Counted from the first letter of the stretch, positions 43,139-52,102 are shown. The stretch: 64,000 nucleotides of DNA from Sphingosinicella sp. CPCC 101087 (GCF_004151485.1 NZ_SBFF01000006.1:186001-250000), one strand, 5' to 3'. Notes: generated by a model not told the origin, from the letters alone. Numbers and translations: made by a program.

Positions 43139-43974
43139 TGCAGTTGGCAGATGTCGAGGACGTTCATGTCCGTATAGTCCTGGTTCTCGCCCGCCATCGC
43201 CCAGATGAAGGCATAGGATTTGGTCCCTGCACCCATATGGACCGACCAGACCGGACTGATCACCGCTTCCTCATTGGCCATGACGATGTGCCGCATCGCC
43301 TCGCCTTCACCCATGAAATGGAACACCCGGTCGTTGTCGCCGTCCAGATCGAAATAGAAATAGATTTCCGACCGGCGCTCATGGATGTGCGGCGGCATCG
43401 TGTTCCAGACGCTGCCGGGCTTCAGCACCGTCAGCCCCATGACGAGCTGCGCGCTGTCGCACACGCCGGGGATGACGAGCTGAAAGATGGTCCGCTCGTT
43501 CGACTCCTCGAGGCTACCGCGCTCGAGCGCATTGGCTTCGCCGATGGAAATCTTGCGCGTCGTGAAAGCCTTATGGGCTGGGCAGGAGGCCAGATAGAAA
43601 CGTGCGCCCGGCCCTTCGAACACGACCTCGGCCGCGCCCATCGTGACATACAGGCAGTCCTTCGATTCGAGCCCGAAGCTCTCGCCGTCGACATGCACCG
43701 TTCCCGGCGTCGAGCCGACATTGACGATCGCGAGCTCGCGCCGCTCCAGGAGTGGCCGGCCAGCCGCGGAAGCCGGCTCGGTCTGGTCGGGGAGCCGCAC
43801 CGGCGCAGCGCCGACGACGACGCCGCCGATGACGAAGCGGTCGGCATGGGTGTAGTTCAGCACCACCTCGCCGTCGCGGAACAGATCCTGGATCAGATAG
43901 CGGTCGCGTAGCTCTTCGTTCGACACGCACTCCATCATGTCCGGATGGGTGGCGTAATATGTGCGTTCGAACAT
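43135..43974 (-). CDS. kduI: 5-keto-4-deoxyuronate isomerase KduI
   Basis: 279 residues from ATG 43974 (AGGAGAG upstream), matching the 278 residues of E. coli Kdu[13 protein letters not shown] start, metal site [15 protein letters not shown] (His, His, Glu) and WSVHMGAG with a later His. Isomerises 4-deoxy-L-threo-5-hexosulose uronate from pectate lyase products. First gene of the kduI-kduD-kdgK-esterase operon, under the operator at 44011. Confidence 0.95.
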   Translation of the reverse strand: MFERTYYATHPDMMECVSNEELRDRYLIQDLFRDGEVVLNYTHADRFVIGGVVVGAAPVRLPDQTEPASAAGRPLLERRELAIVNVGSTPGTVHVDGESFGLESKDCLYVTMGAAEVVFEGPGARFYLASCPAHKAFTTRKISIGEANALERGSLEESNERTIFQLVIPGVCDSAQLVMGLTVLKPGSVWNTMPPHIHERRSEIYFYFDLDGDNDRVFHFMGEGEAMRHIVMANEEAVISPVWSVHMGAGTKSYAFIWAMAGENQDYTDMNVLDICQLQ

Positions 43975-44010
43975 CGTCTCTCTCCTGCTCACGTCTCGAT
44001 GGCAGCAATT

Positions 44011-44025
44011 TGGTAACCGGTGTCA
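44011..44025. promoter_or_regulatory. LacI-type operator upstream of kduI
   Basis: TGGTAACCGGTGTCA, 36 bases before the kduI start. Same 14- to 15-base dyad as the other sites in the locus. Confidence 0.75.
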
Positions 44026-44143
44026 GACCGGTCCGCAACCCTCCCCTCCTCGCGCCCTGTTCACCGCCCACCCGTGAAAGAGATTGACTGCCGAGGTACC
44101 AGCGGTGGCAGGAAGGACAAACTCCGGCCGTCGCCGCTGGGTT

Positions 44144-45211
44144 TCACGTCCGCGGCGGCGGCGCCACCGATCCTCGCCTGATCAGCATCGAGGCCAGCAT
44201 CGACGGCTGATCGTCGGGCGCTTCGCCGTCAACCACGTCACCGACCAGCTTGCGAGCCGCCGATCTCGCCATCGACACGATCGGCCAACGCACGGTGGTG
44301 AGCGGGGGCCAGATATGGGCGGCAATCGGCGTGTCGTCGAATCCGATCACCGATAGGTCGTCGGGCACCGAAACGCCGCGCTCGCGGGCCGCATAGACGA
44401 TTCCCGCAGCCATTTCGTCATTGCTGGCGAAGATGGCCGTTGGGCGCGGCGATAGGTCGAACAGGCGGTTGGCGGCGCTGACGCCGGTTTCGAATGTGTA
44501 ATTGCCGGCCGCGATCAGGCTGCGCGGCAAGCCGATCCCCGCCGTGCTCAACGCATCCTCGAAACCGAGGCGGCGTTCGCGCGCCGACCGAAACCCATCG
44601 GGTCCCTCGATGAGGCCGATCAGCCGATGGCCCATCTGGATGAGGTAAGTGATCGCCTCGCGCACGGCCTCGCGATCGTTGGAAGCGACCATATGGGCGG
44701 CGTCGTCGAGCTGGACCGAGCCCATCCGCACGTAGCGGCAGCCGACCTCGTCGCACAACCGTGCCAGCGAATCGTCCTCCGAGATGGGCGGCAGCAGGAC
44801 CACGCCGAACAAGCGCTGCCGCTCCAGAAAGGCCCGGACGTCGTCGAGCATCATCGAAGAATTGCGATCGACCGGGCGCACGACCATTTCGAAGTCCGTG
44901 CCCTGAAGGGCCTCGAGAATCCCTTGCTGGACGTTGAGCACCATCTGCGCGTTCGGATTGTCGTGAATCAGCCCGACCAGGAAATTGCGCCCGAGTGCCA
45001 GCGCCCGCGCCTGGGGATTGGGCACGTAGCCCAGCCGCCGGATCACCGCCTCGACCCGCTCGCGCGTCTCCTCGTTGAGCAGGGGCGAACGATTGATCAC
45101 CCGGCTCACGGTCTTCTTTGAGACGCCGGCAAGGCGCGCGACATCGTTTATCGTCGGCTTGGCGGAGCGCTTGCTGCCGCCCCGGTCGCTGCTGCTGTCC
45201 TTCTCGGCCAA
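44144..45211 (-). CDS. LacI-family repressor of the uronate locus (KdgR-like)
   Basis: 355 residues. N-terminal HTH/hinge TINDVARLAGVSKKTVSRVINRSPLLNEETRERV, then a periplasmic-binding-protein-type ligand domain (VGLIHDNPNAQMV, IFASNDEMAAGIVYAA, VIGFDDTPIAAHIWPPLTTV). The most likely effector is a deoxy-keto-uronate intermediate. Six LacI-type palindromes in the locus, including one in its own upstream region (45300), are its probable sites. Confidence 0.88.
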   Translation of the reverse strand: MAEKDSSSDRGGSKRSAKPTINDVARLAGVSKKTVSRVINRSPLLNEETRERVEAVIRRLGYVPNPQARALALGRNFLVGLIHDNPNAQMVLNVQQGILEALQGTDFEMVVRPVDRNSSMMLDDVRAFLERQRLFGVVLLPPISEDDSLARLCDEVGCRYVRMGSVQLDDAAHMVASNDREAVREAITYLIQMGHRLIGLIEGPDGFRSARERRLGFEDALSTAGIGLPRSLIAAGNYTFETGVSAANRLFDLSPRPTAIFASNDEMAAGIVYAARERGVSVPDDLSVIGFDDTPIAAHIWPPLTTVRWPIVSMARSAARKLVGDVVDGEAPDDQPSMLASMLIRRGSVAPPPRT

Positions 45212-45299
45212 CCTCCACCCTCCCGTGATCGCGGATAGAATGTTTTGCCCGCTTCCGCCATGCCGAAGGCGTGGAGTATCGCGCTCCGCTGCCTTGCGC

Positions 45300-45314
45300 T
45301 GATACCGGTTACCA
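45300..45314. promoter_or_regulatory. LacI-type operator upstream of the regulator gene
   Basis: TGATACCGGTTACCA in the divergent region between the regulator and the hydratase, 89 bases from the regulator start. It suggests autoregulation. Confidence 0.65.
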
Positions 45315-45412
45315 AGAACTTGACCAGCCTGTGCAAGTCCGTTCCCGCCCGTGCCCCATAGGGCCCGGCTGCTAGAGGCTGATTGCGGCCGTCAATCGCG
45401 GAGCATTGCTCA

Positions 45413-45427
45413 TGACACCGGTTTCCA
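45413..45427. promoter_or_regulatory. LacI-type operator upstream of the hydratase gene
   Basis: TGACACCGGTTTCCA, 39 bases before the likely GTG start of the hydratase gene. The distance fits a site over the core promoter. Confidence 0.7.
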
Positions 45428-45465
45428 TTATGACGCGTGCGAAAAGGGCACGTGAGGGGATCAGG

Positions 45466-46272
45466 GTGAAATCGCTTACCGACGAAGCGGCGGATATCGC
45501 CGATCGCTTCCTGTCCGCCCGGCGCAGCGCCGTAGGCCTTGCCGACTATCCCGGCGCGCTCCCGTCGAGCCTGGACGAGGCCTATGCCGTCCAGGATGCC
45601 GCGATCGCCGCATGGTACCGGCCGGTGATCGGCTGGAAGGTGGGCCGTATCAATCCTCCCGATTCGGATCGGTTCGGAGTCGATCGCCTCGCGGGGCCGA
45701 TTTTCCGGAGCGAACGGGCAGCTGCTGACGGCACCAGCCCGGAAATGCCGGTCTTTGGCCGCGGCTTCGCTGCGGGCGAGGCCGAGTTCCTGTTGCGCAT
45801 CGGCACGGCACCGTCGCCCGATCAGCGCGACTTCTCCCTAGAAGAAGCCGCGGCCCTGATTGATGCCGTGCATGTCGGAATCGAGGTCGCAAGTTCGCCG
45901 CTAGCGGCGATCAATGACCTCGGACCCACCGCCGTGATTTCAGATTTCGGCAATAATAACGGCATCCTGGTCGGGCACGCGATACCGAACTGGCGCAGCA
46001 GCGACTTCGAGAACTGGATCGTGACCACCCTGATCGACGGGCGCGAGGTCGGCACCGGCCGTGCCGCCGATTTTCCCGACGGCGCGATCGGCGCCGCCCG
46101 CTTCCTGTTCGAGACTCTCGCTCGCCGCGGCATTGCACTTCGGCCGGGCCAGTGGATTTCGTCAGGCGCGGTCACCGGTGTGCACGAGGCCCGGCCCGGC
46201 CAGCGCGTCGAGGCGGCGTTCGGCGGGGGCTTTCAGGTCAGCTGCACTTTGGTGGCCGCCCGGGCCGAATAG
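45466..46272 (+). CDS. 2-keto-4-pentenoate hydratase/FAH-type enzyme
   Basis: 268 residues from GTG 45466, chosen because AGGGGA precedes it and an earlier ATG at 45430 lies against the operator. MhpD/FAH-like fold: GWKVGRINPPD, GEAEFLLRIG, AVHVGIEVASSP, ISDFGNNNGILVG, and a C-terminal GAVTGVHEARPGQRVEA. Enzymes of this type hydrate or open keto-acid intermediates. Its operator ties it to uronate use, but the substrate is not known. Confidence 0.8.
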   Translation: MKSLTDEAADIADRFLSARRSAVGLADYPGALPSSLDEAYAVQDAAIAAWYRPVIGWKVGRINPPDSDRFGVDRLAGPIFRSERAAADGTSPEMPVFGRGFAAGEAEFLLRIGTAPSPDQRDFSLEEAAALIDAVHVGIEVASSPLAAINDLGPTAVISDFGNNNGILVGHAIPNWRSSDFENWIVTTLIDGREVGTGRAADFPDGAIGAARFLFETLARRGIALRPGQWISSGAVTGVHEARPGQRVEAAFGGGFQVSCTLVAARAE

Positions 46273-46314
46273 CGATCGAGGCGCTTTCCCGCGCATCCAA
46301 GGAGAGGAGCGCGA

Positions 46315-46884
46315 TCAGTGCTCCCATTCCTCCTCGAGCACGGCGGCCTGACGCCCGTCCCAGCGTACCTCGACTTTGCGCCCCTGCGGATCGCCGCCCG
46401 CCTCGGCATAAAGCTCATAGATGGTGAGACCGTCGGCCTGGACACTTTCGATCACGCGTGTGGGGGTGAATGTTTGATCTCCCCGCCGGGCCGCCACTCG
46501 AACAGGTTCGGGAGCGGACGCGAACGCGATGTCGCGTTGGGCCTCGACCACTCGCCAGGTACGGCCTTCCTCCATGATGTCGAACTCGATCTCCGAGCCA
46601 TCCGGCATCGTCCCGCCAATGTCGTAATAGTTCCGCCCGTCGCGAGTCTCCCTCTCCGCTTCGGTGGCGGTAAACCCCGGATGGGCCGTGCTGGCAGCGT
46701 TCATCACCTGAGCCGGGACGGCCTCGAGCGGCACGGCGCTCTTGCCCGACGTGACCACCTGGTTGCCGGCGGAAGCTTGTGGGGCGGACTGCCCGGCTGC
46801 CGCTTCGTCTGCAGGCACGCTCGCCGGTCCGCAGGCGATCAGTCCGAGCACCGCCAATAACGTCACACCCAAGCCTCTGCGCAT
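46315..46884 (-). CDS. PepSY-like lipoprotein
   Basis: 189 residues from ATG 46884 (AGGGGAGCAGCAGG upstream); an upstream ATG is not supported. Lipobox VLGLIACGP, a Ser/Ala linker, then two related beta-alpha segments (HPGFTATEAERETRDGRNYYDIGG and the later EPVRVAARRGDQTFTPTRVIE) as in PepSY-type modulators. Divergent from the MFS gene and convergent with the hydratase gene. Role unknown. Confidence 0.7.
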   Translation of the reverse strand: MRRGLGVTLLAVLGLIACGPASVPADEAAAGQSAPQASAGNQVVTSGKSAVPLEAVPAQVMNAASTAHPGFTATEAERETRDGRNYYDIGGTMPDGSEIEFDIMEEGRTWRVVEAQRDIAFASAPEPVRVAARRGDQTFTPTRVIESVQADGLTIYELYAEAGGDPQGRKVEVRWDGRQAAVLEEEWEH

Positions 46885-46923
46885 CCTGCTGCTCCCCTTT
46901 ACCGACAATCCTCGCATTGTAAT

Positions 46924-46938
46924 TGACACCGGTTTCCC
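46924..46938. promoter_or_regulatory. LacI-type operator upstream of MFS transporter
   Basis: TGACACCGGTTTCCC, 62 bases before the MFS start and 40 before the lipoprotein start on the other strand, so it could affect both. Confidence 0.7.
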
Positions 46939-46985
46939 ATACAAGTCGTGAACCGCCCGCAGAGGCGATGAGGGAGGAGATGAGG

Positions 46986-48290
46986 ATGGCTTCCAGCACC
47001 GGCGAAGGGGCAGGCATCGACGAAGGCGCGGCCCCCGGCAGGTTCAGCGTCGGGCGAGTGCGCTGGGGTATCTGCGCTCTTCTCTTCTTCGCGACGACCA
47101 TCAATTATATCGACCGGCAGATGATCAGCGTCCTCAAACCGACGCTGCAGGCCGAATATGGCTGGAACGAATCCACCTACGCCAACATCGTTTTCGCCTT
47201 CCAGGCCGCTTATGCGATGGGCTATTTCGCCTTCGGTCACCTGATCGACCGCCTGGGCGCACGCTTCGGCTACTCGCTCGCAGCGGCGATCTGGGGCCTC
47301 GCCGCCATGGCTCATGCCGGCGCCCGCGGCGCCGTCGACTTCATGATTGTCCGCTTCGCGCTTGGCCTCGGCGAGTCGGGGAACTTTCCGGCCGGCGTCA
47401 AGGCGGTGTCGGAATGGTTCCCAGCCCGGGAAAGGGCGCTTGCGATCGGGATCTTCAACGCCGGCGCCAATATCGGGGCCATTCTCACCCCTCTGATCGC
47501 ACCCATTCTGGTGATGGCGTTCGGCTGGCGCGTCGCCTTCCTGTTCACCGGCGGGATCGTCTTCATCTGGCTCCGCTTCTGGTGGACCCTTTACCGTCGC
47601 CCCCGCGAGAAGAAGAGCCTGTCCGCCAGCGAGCTCGCCTGGATCGAAAGCGATCCGCCCGATTCCCCGGGCAAGGTGCCGTGGCTGTCGCTGCTGCGCC
47701 ACCGCCAGACCTGGGCCTATGCGGTCGGCAAGTTCATGATCGACCCGATTTGGTGGTTCTTCCTGTTCTGGCTCCCCGATTTCTTCGCCCGCGAGCACGG
47801 GCTCAACCTGATGACATTCGGCCCTCCCCTGGTGGCCATCTACATCATCTCCGATCTCGGCAGCGTCGGCGGCGGATGGCTGTCCTCGGCCCTGATGAAG
47901 CGAGGCTGGAGCGCCAATGGGGCGCGCAAACTCGCAATGCTCGTTTGCGCCTTGTGCGTGCCGCCGGTCATGCTCGCCCCTGGGATTGCCAGCCTGTGGG
48001 GCGCCGTGCTGCTGATCGGCCTTGCTACGGCCGCCCACCAGGGCTTCTCGGCCAATCTCTACACCCTCCCGTCGGACCTGTTCCCGCGCAAGGCCGTAGG
48101 CGCCATCATCGGCATCGGCGGCACGATCGGAGCGATCGGCGGGATGTTCATGGCGAAGTTCACAGGCTGGGTGCTCGATGCCACCGGGAGCTACATGCCG
48201 ATGTTCGTCGTGGCCGGATCGACCTATCTGCTGGCCCTGCTGATCATCCATCTGCTCGTGCCGCGGATGGAGCCGGCGAAGGTGGAGTAA
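46986..48290 (+). CDS. MFS sugar-acid transporter (ExuT-like)
   Basis: 434 residues from ATG 46986, which has GGAGGAGA upstream; earlier ATGs overlap the ribosome site. Twelve TM helices. N-terminal TTINYIDRQMISVLKPTL and the GHLIDRLGARFGYSLAA loop fit the anion:cation symporter group (ExuT/GudP). Probably imports galacturonate or unsaturated oligouronides across the inner membrane. Under the operator at 46924. Confidence 0.9.
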   Translation: MASSTGEGAGIDEGAAPGRFSVGRVRWGICALLFFATTINYIDRQMISVLKPTLQAEYGWNESTYANIVFAFQAAYAMGYFAFGHLIDRLGARFGYSLAAAIWGLAAMAHAGARGAVDFMIVRFALGLGESGNFPAGVKAVSEWFPARERALAIGIFNAGANIGAILTPLIAPILVMAFGWRVAFLFTGGIVFIWLRFWWTLYRRPREKKSLSASELAWIESDPPDSPGKVPWLSLLRHRQTWAYAVGKFMIDPIWWFFLFWLPDFFAREHGLNLMTFGPPLVAIYIISDLGSVGGGWLSSALMKRGWSANGARKLAMLVCALCVPPVMLAPGIASLWGAVLLIGLATAAHQGFSANLYTLPSDLFPRKAVGAIIGIGGTIGAIGGMFMAKFTGWVLDATGSYMPMFVVAGSTYLLALLIIHLLVPRMEPAKVE

Positions 48291-48418
48291 AATGCGGGGC
48301 GGCACCCACGGGCATCCGCGCCCTTGCGGGAATGAGTTCTTAACTCGACGGGGAATAGACCGCAGGAAGGACGGACCGTCGGCAAGCGACGGTGCCGGGA
48401 CAAGCGAGTCGAACCGCC

Positions 48419-48676
48419 GTGGCGAAATCGATCAACGACCTTTCGAAACTGGTTTCGGCCGGCCGTGCCCGCAAGGGTGTGCCGGCCACCCGCTCCGAGG
48501 TCCTCGCCGCCCTATTGCGCAAGCGCGCGGCGGCCTGGCGCAGCGGGCTTTCCGATCTCGAGGCGCGGCTCAGGAATCAGATTCTCTGGTCGCTGCCGGT
48601 CGAGCGGCCGGAAGACTCGAGGACGGCGAACGAAGCCGATGATGTGAAGGGCTCGGGTGCGACCCCCGGGGACTAG
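48419..48676 (+). CDS. Small unknown protein, possible
   Basis: GTG start; 85 residues, highly basic, with a helix NDLSKLVSAGRARKGVPATRSEVLAALLRKR and an RNQILWSLPVERPEDS stretch. There is no clear ribosome site and no recognised family. It fills an otherwise gene-free 420-base gap after the MFS gene, and codon bias is compatible, so it may be real. Confidence 0.35.
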   Translation: MAKSINDLSKLVSAGRARKGVPATRSEVLAALLRKRAAAWRSGLSDLEARLRNQILWSLPVERPEDSRTANEADDVKGSGATPGD

Positions 48677-48712
48677 TCTCCAGCTTCCCCACCTTACGCC
48701 TTCGATGCGGCT

Positions 48713-49948
48713 TCAGTCTCGATCGGCACGCGGCCCGAGCCTTGCCGCAAGCGGCAGGACGACTCGAAAGACGGCGCCCCCGTCGCGGCGTATTCCGGCA
48801 GTGATCCGGCCGCCATGCGCCTCGACGACCGTCCGGCAGATCGCCAGCCCGACCCCCATCCCATCGGCCTTGGTGGACGTGAAAGTCTCGAACAGGGTTG
48901 GAAGCCGCTCGCGCGGAATGCCCGGGCCGTCATCCTCCACTCTTATCTCCGCAAAGCCGTCGATCGCAGCCGTGGCGACCACGATCCGCCCCGGTCCGCC
49001 GGCGAAGGCCTCGGCGGAATTCCTGATCAAATTGTGCACGACATGGTGGAACTGGACCGGGTCGACCGACAATATCAGCCGATCGACGAGCCTGAGTTCG
49101 AGCGCAACCCCTTCCCTCGCCGCCAACGCCACCGCGGCGGCGTCCTCGATCAGGCGTTTCGAATCGACCGGCTGGCGAACGGCCGGACTGCCTTCGGCGA
49201 GCCGGCGCAGGCTCCGAATCACGCCCCCGGCGCGAAGTGCGCTCTCCTCGATCGCGTCGAGGCCACGCGCCAGCACTTCCTTGCGGGCCGGCTCGGCATC
49301 CAGAGCATGGCGGGACCCCGCGACATAATTGCTGATCGCCGCCAGAGGCTGATTGAGCTCGTGGGCCAACGTCGCCGCCATCGTGCCCATCGCACTCTTG
49401 CGTGCCATCTGGATGAGCTCGGCCTGAAGCGCCTTGACCCGTTCCTGCGCCGCCCGCGCTTCGGTGACGTCCTGCTTGATGCCGAAGATCCTGACTGGAC
49501 GGCCGCCCTCCTGCTCGACGTCGGCGGTAAGGCGCAGCCAGCGGTCGTTCCCGCGCGCCGTACGAATGCGGATGTCGAGGCTGAAGCTCCCGCCGCCGGC
49601 GATCGCCTCGGCGCGCAGGCGCTCCATCTCTTCCCGCGACTCGTCATGGTACATCTGGAGTATGTCGGATCGGCGCACAGGCGAGCCGCGCGGCAGCTCG
49701 AACAGGTCGTAGACGCCGTCGGTCCAGGTCAGCTTCCCGGTCACGAGATCGCATTCCCACACGCCCAATCGGGCCAGCATGGAGGATCGTTCGTACATCT
49801 TGCGATAGTGGGCGATCGTCGCCGCCTGTTCGCGAACGATGAGCGAGTCGGCGGCGGCCGGAACCTCGTCCGTGCCGGGCCGCAGAGCTTGCTCGTCCTC
49901 GTCCAACCGCGCCGACACGGCTCCCCCTTTGGGCGGCTGCAGCATCAT
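48713..49948 (-). CDS. PAS-domain sensor histidine kinase (FixL-like)
   Basis: 411 residues from ATG 49948. A PAS domain (about 57-165, with GVWECDLVTGKLTWTDGVYDLF) precedes a HisKA-type core: phospho-His196 in TLAHELNQPLAAISNY, N-box HNLIRNSAEA, G1 VEDDGPGIP and the G2 region TKADGMGVGLAIC. No TM segments, so it is cytoplasmic. An adjacent response regulator is not visible. Confidence 0.88.
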   Translation of the reverse strand: MMLQPPKGGAVSARLDEDEQALRPGTDEVPAAADSLIVREQAATIAHYRKMYERSSMLARLGVWECDLVTGKLTWTDGVYDLFELPRGSPVRRSDILQMYHDESREEMERLRAEAIAGGGSFSLDIRIRTARGNDRWLRLTADVEQEGGRPVRIFGIKQDVTEARAAQERVKALQAELIQMARKSAMGTMAATLAHELNQPLAAISNYVAGSRHALDAEPARKEVLARGLDAIEESALRAGGVIRSLRRLAEGSPAVRQPVDSKRLIEDAAAVALAAREGVALELRLVDRLILSVDPVQFHHVVHNLIRNSAEAFAGGPGRIVVATAAIDGFAEIRVEDDGPGIPRERLPTLFETFTSTKADGMGVGLAICRTVVEAHGGRITAGIRRDGGAVFRVVLPLAARLGPRADRD

Positions 49949-50080
49949 GTATTCGGCGCCGCGCGCTGCCGCCGTCGCGCCCCATGAGCTGAAGCGAAAG
50001 ACCCCGGCGCGGCGGACCGCCCCGGGGCCAGTGGAAGACCTGCGCCGCTTACACTGCGGCGAACGCGTTCTTTTCCTCAT

Positions 50081-50453
50081 CGACTCCGCACCGATCGTCG
50101 CGGCAGGATCACCGGACGGAGCTCGAGCCAGGAAGGACGGCGCACGCTCCGATGCGCATTGCCCCGACCTTCCGCAGCTGGCACATGTCGTCTACTCGTC
50201 GGCCGCGGAACCGGCATCACCCAAATAGGGTAGAACAAGGCCGATTGCCGGTGCCGCCAAGCGCTTCGGAAATCGCTTCCGCCTCGCTCCGGCGGCGGGC
50301 GATGCCCGGCTACCGCGCAGGTTGAAACACGACTGTCGCGCAATCGACACAATTGAAACAACTGAGACCGGATTGGGACCAAGATCCGGATGCATGGGCC
50401 GCAAGGGAAGCTTATGGATCGCCACCGTCGGGAGATCTCGACAGGAGGCTGAC
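50081..50453. other. Gene-free region (373 bases)
   Basis: Between the kinase gene and the small 50454 gene. The open frames here lack ribosome sites and codon bias. A TTGAAAC-type -35-like stretch is present near 50322 but has no clear -10. Nothing else supportable is seen. Confidence 0.5.
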
Positions 50454-50615
50454 ATGAAGCTCTGGAAGATGCTGAAGAACCCGATCGCCTTGGTGGTCCA
50501 GGGATTTGCCGTGGGCGGCTTCCTGTTCATCGTCGCGAATCCGGTCGCGCCGCTTGATCGTCAGCCCACGCCCCAGCAAGCTGGTGAGTCGATCCTTTCG
50601 ACGCTTGAGGCCTGA
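50454..50615 (+). CDS. 53-residue single-TM protein
   Basis: ATG preceded by ACAGGAGGCTGAC, a strong site. A short basic N-terminus, one TM helix (about 10-30, IALVVQGFAVGGFLFIVAN) and a Pro/Gln-rich end. No recognised family. Confidence 0.65.
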   Translation: MKLWKMLKNPIALVVQGFAVGGFLFIVANPVAPLDRQPTPQQAGESILSTLEA

Positions 50616-50939
50616 GCGCGGTTGATCCGCGGCGACGGACCCGCGACTTGCGTCCGCCCTGTCGGGGCGGCACTTCGACCTGCGCGAGCAAGGATCGGAC
50701 GGACCATGGCGTGGGCCAATAGGTCATCGAAGAATATTCGGGCACGCGTCGAGCAGCGGGCATGAAAGCCGCCCTTCGTTGCAAATCGACGCCAACTCCC
50801 CTATATCGGTTCGGCTGACGTCGCTTGCGTCGGAATTTGGCGCCTCCCCTGGCGGGATGCTCATCCTTTTCCTTCCATGCTTCTTCGCTCCCGCGCACCA
50901 TTTGCGCGCGGATTCGTTTTTTCGTGGAGGAGGGCTCTT
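50616..50939. other. cspA upstream region, about 325 bases without a gene
   Basis: No convincing coding frame. It contains the candidate cspA promoter (50779-50807) and a 5' leader of roughly 120-130 bases before the cspA ATG, the length typical of cold-shock mRNAs. Confidence 0.6.
50779..50807 (+). promoter_or_regulatory. Candidate sigma70-type promoter of cspA
   Basis: TTGCAA (50779-50784), 17-base spacer, TATATC (50802-50807). It would give a long 5' leader before the cspA ATG at 50940. Inferred from consensus only. Confidence 0.5.
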
Positions 50940-51146
50940 ATGCCTGTCGGAACCGTCAAATTCTTCAACACTGATCGCGGCTACGGCTTCATCTCCAACG
51001 ATGAGGCGGGTGCCGACGCTTTCGTCCATATCAGCGCTGTCCAGGCTTCCGGCCTGGCTTCGCTCGACCAGGACCAGCGCGTCCGCTACGAGCTCGAGAC
51101 CGACGCGCGGGGCAAGAGTTCGGCCGTCAATCTCGAGGTCCTTTAA
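50940..51146 (+). CDS. Cold-shock domain protein (CspA family)
   Basis: 68 residues, one CSD. RNA-binding motifs RNP1 (RGYGFIS) and RNP2 (DAFVHIS) are present, with the N-terminal GTVKFFN. Strong site GGAGGAGGG before the ATG. Acts as an RNA chaperone. Followed after 3 bases by infA. Confidence 0.95.
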   Translation: MPVGTVKFFNTDRGYGFISNDEAGADAFVHISAVQASGLASLDQDQRVRYELETDARGKSSAVNLEVL

Positions 51147-51149
51147 GTC

Positions 51150-51410
51150 TTGGCGAAGGAGGACCTGCTCACCATCGAGGGCCAGATCGACGAGATCTAT
51201 CCCGATGGCCGCTTCGGCGTCATGCTCGACAACCAGCATAGGATCATCGCTTACACTGCCGGGAAGATGCGGCGTTTTCGCATCCGCTCGGTCGTCGGCG
51301 ATCGGGTCCATGTCGAGATGACGCCATACGACCTCAGCAAAGGTCGCATCGTCTTTCGCGAGCGCACCCCCGGGCAAGGCCCAGGACCGCGGCGCGGCTT
51401 TCGACGTTGA
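51150..51410 (+). CDS. infA: Translation initiation factor IF-1
   Basis: 86 residues, S1-type OB fold. The N-terminus [24 protein letters not shown], the GKMRRFRIR block and [15 protein letters not shown]-type ending (here [17 protein letters not shown]) are diagnostic. It begins at TTG, three bases after cspA, and carries a 13-residue Gly/Arg-rich C-terminal extension not present in E. coli IF-1. Co-transcription with cspA would raise it in cold shock; this may be a second infA copy. Confidence 0.88.
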   Translation: MAKEDLLTIEGQIDEIYPDGRFGVMLDNQHRIIAYTAGKMRRFRIRSVVGDRVHVEMTPYDLSKGRIVFRERTPGQGPGPRRGFRR

Positions 51411-51466
51411 GAACCCAGCTGCAAACCATCGAACCATCATGGCGGCACGAGCCGCCCGAGGACTGA

Positions 51467-51607
51467 ATGACTACCGAAAACCTGGCCGGCAAGCGGCCCA
51501 AACTGACCCTGCCCTTCGGCAGGAGCGTGAGTGAGCGGCACATGCCGCGCTCTTCGACCCTTACCGGCAGCGAATTGCGCCGGATCGTCACCGACCTGAT
51601 CGGTTGA
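51467..51607 (+). CDS. 46-residue unknown protein
   Basis: ATG at 51467, TGA at 51607. The sequence is basic then helical (TLTGSELRRIVTDLIG). Only the fit between neighbours in the same direction and the codon use support it. Confidence 0.4.
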   Translation: MTTENLAGKRPKLTLPFGRSVSERHMPRSSTLTGSELRRIVTDLIG

Positions 51608-51659
51608 ACCAAGCGGGCGGCGCCCATGGCGCCGCCCTTCTCAATGCCGGAGACCTGCC

Positions 51660-51869
51660 ATGTCCAGAACGAACCTGAAGCCCTACCTTATCGCCAAGGA
51701 CGAGGAAGGCCGGGTACGCCTGACCGTTCGCGAGACCCGCTACAATTCGCAAAACTATCCGCTCATCACCGAGACCCTCGTCGAAGAGGTATTCGCAAAC
51801 CCCACCGCCGCGCGCGCCTTCGCCCGGACGCAATTCGGGGCCGAGGCGGGTCAGTTCGCTTCGAAATGA
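51660..51869 (+). CDS. Small conserved unknown protein
   Basis: 69 residues. GGAGACC upstream of the ATG. A beta-rich start (YLIAKDEEGRVRLTVRETRYNSQNYPLITETLVEEVF) followed by a helical end (TAARAFARTQFGAEA). Seems a single small domain; no name assigned. Confidence 0.65.
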   Translation: MSRTNLKPYLIAKDEEGRVRLTVRETRYNSQNYPLITETLVEEVFANPTAARAFARTQFGAEAGQFASK

Positions 51870-51885
51870 GTCCGGAACTCCGGCA

Positions 51886-52062
51886 ATGAAGCCGTTCGAA
51901 CGCCATAGACAGCCCTGGACCTCTCAGGAGATCCAGAAGCTTCACCTGCTCGCCCGCAAGGGCATGGGGATGAAGGCGATCGCCAAGGCGCTGACTCGCA
52001 GCGAGGAATCGGTCAGTGCGAGGGCGAAAATCGACGGCGTCAGGATCGCCAAGCTTCGCTAG
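51886..52062 (+). CDS. 58-residue Myb/SANT-like HTH protein
   Basis: ATG 51886 to TAG 52062. The pattern WTSQEIQKLHLLARKGMGMKAIAKALTRSEESVSARA, with a Trp then two helices and a recognition helix, matches small Myb/GcrA-like HTH proteins. Downstream of the previous small gene by 17 bases. Confidence 0.6.
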   Translation: MKPFERHRQPWTSQEIQKLHLLARKGMGMKAIAKALTRSEESVSARAKIDGVRIAKLR

Positions 52063-52102
52063 AGCCTTCCCTCGCTTGGGCCGAGGGCACGCATGTATCC
52101 GC

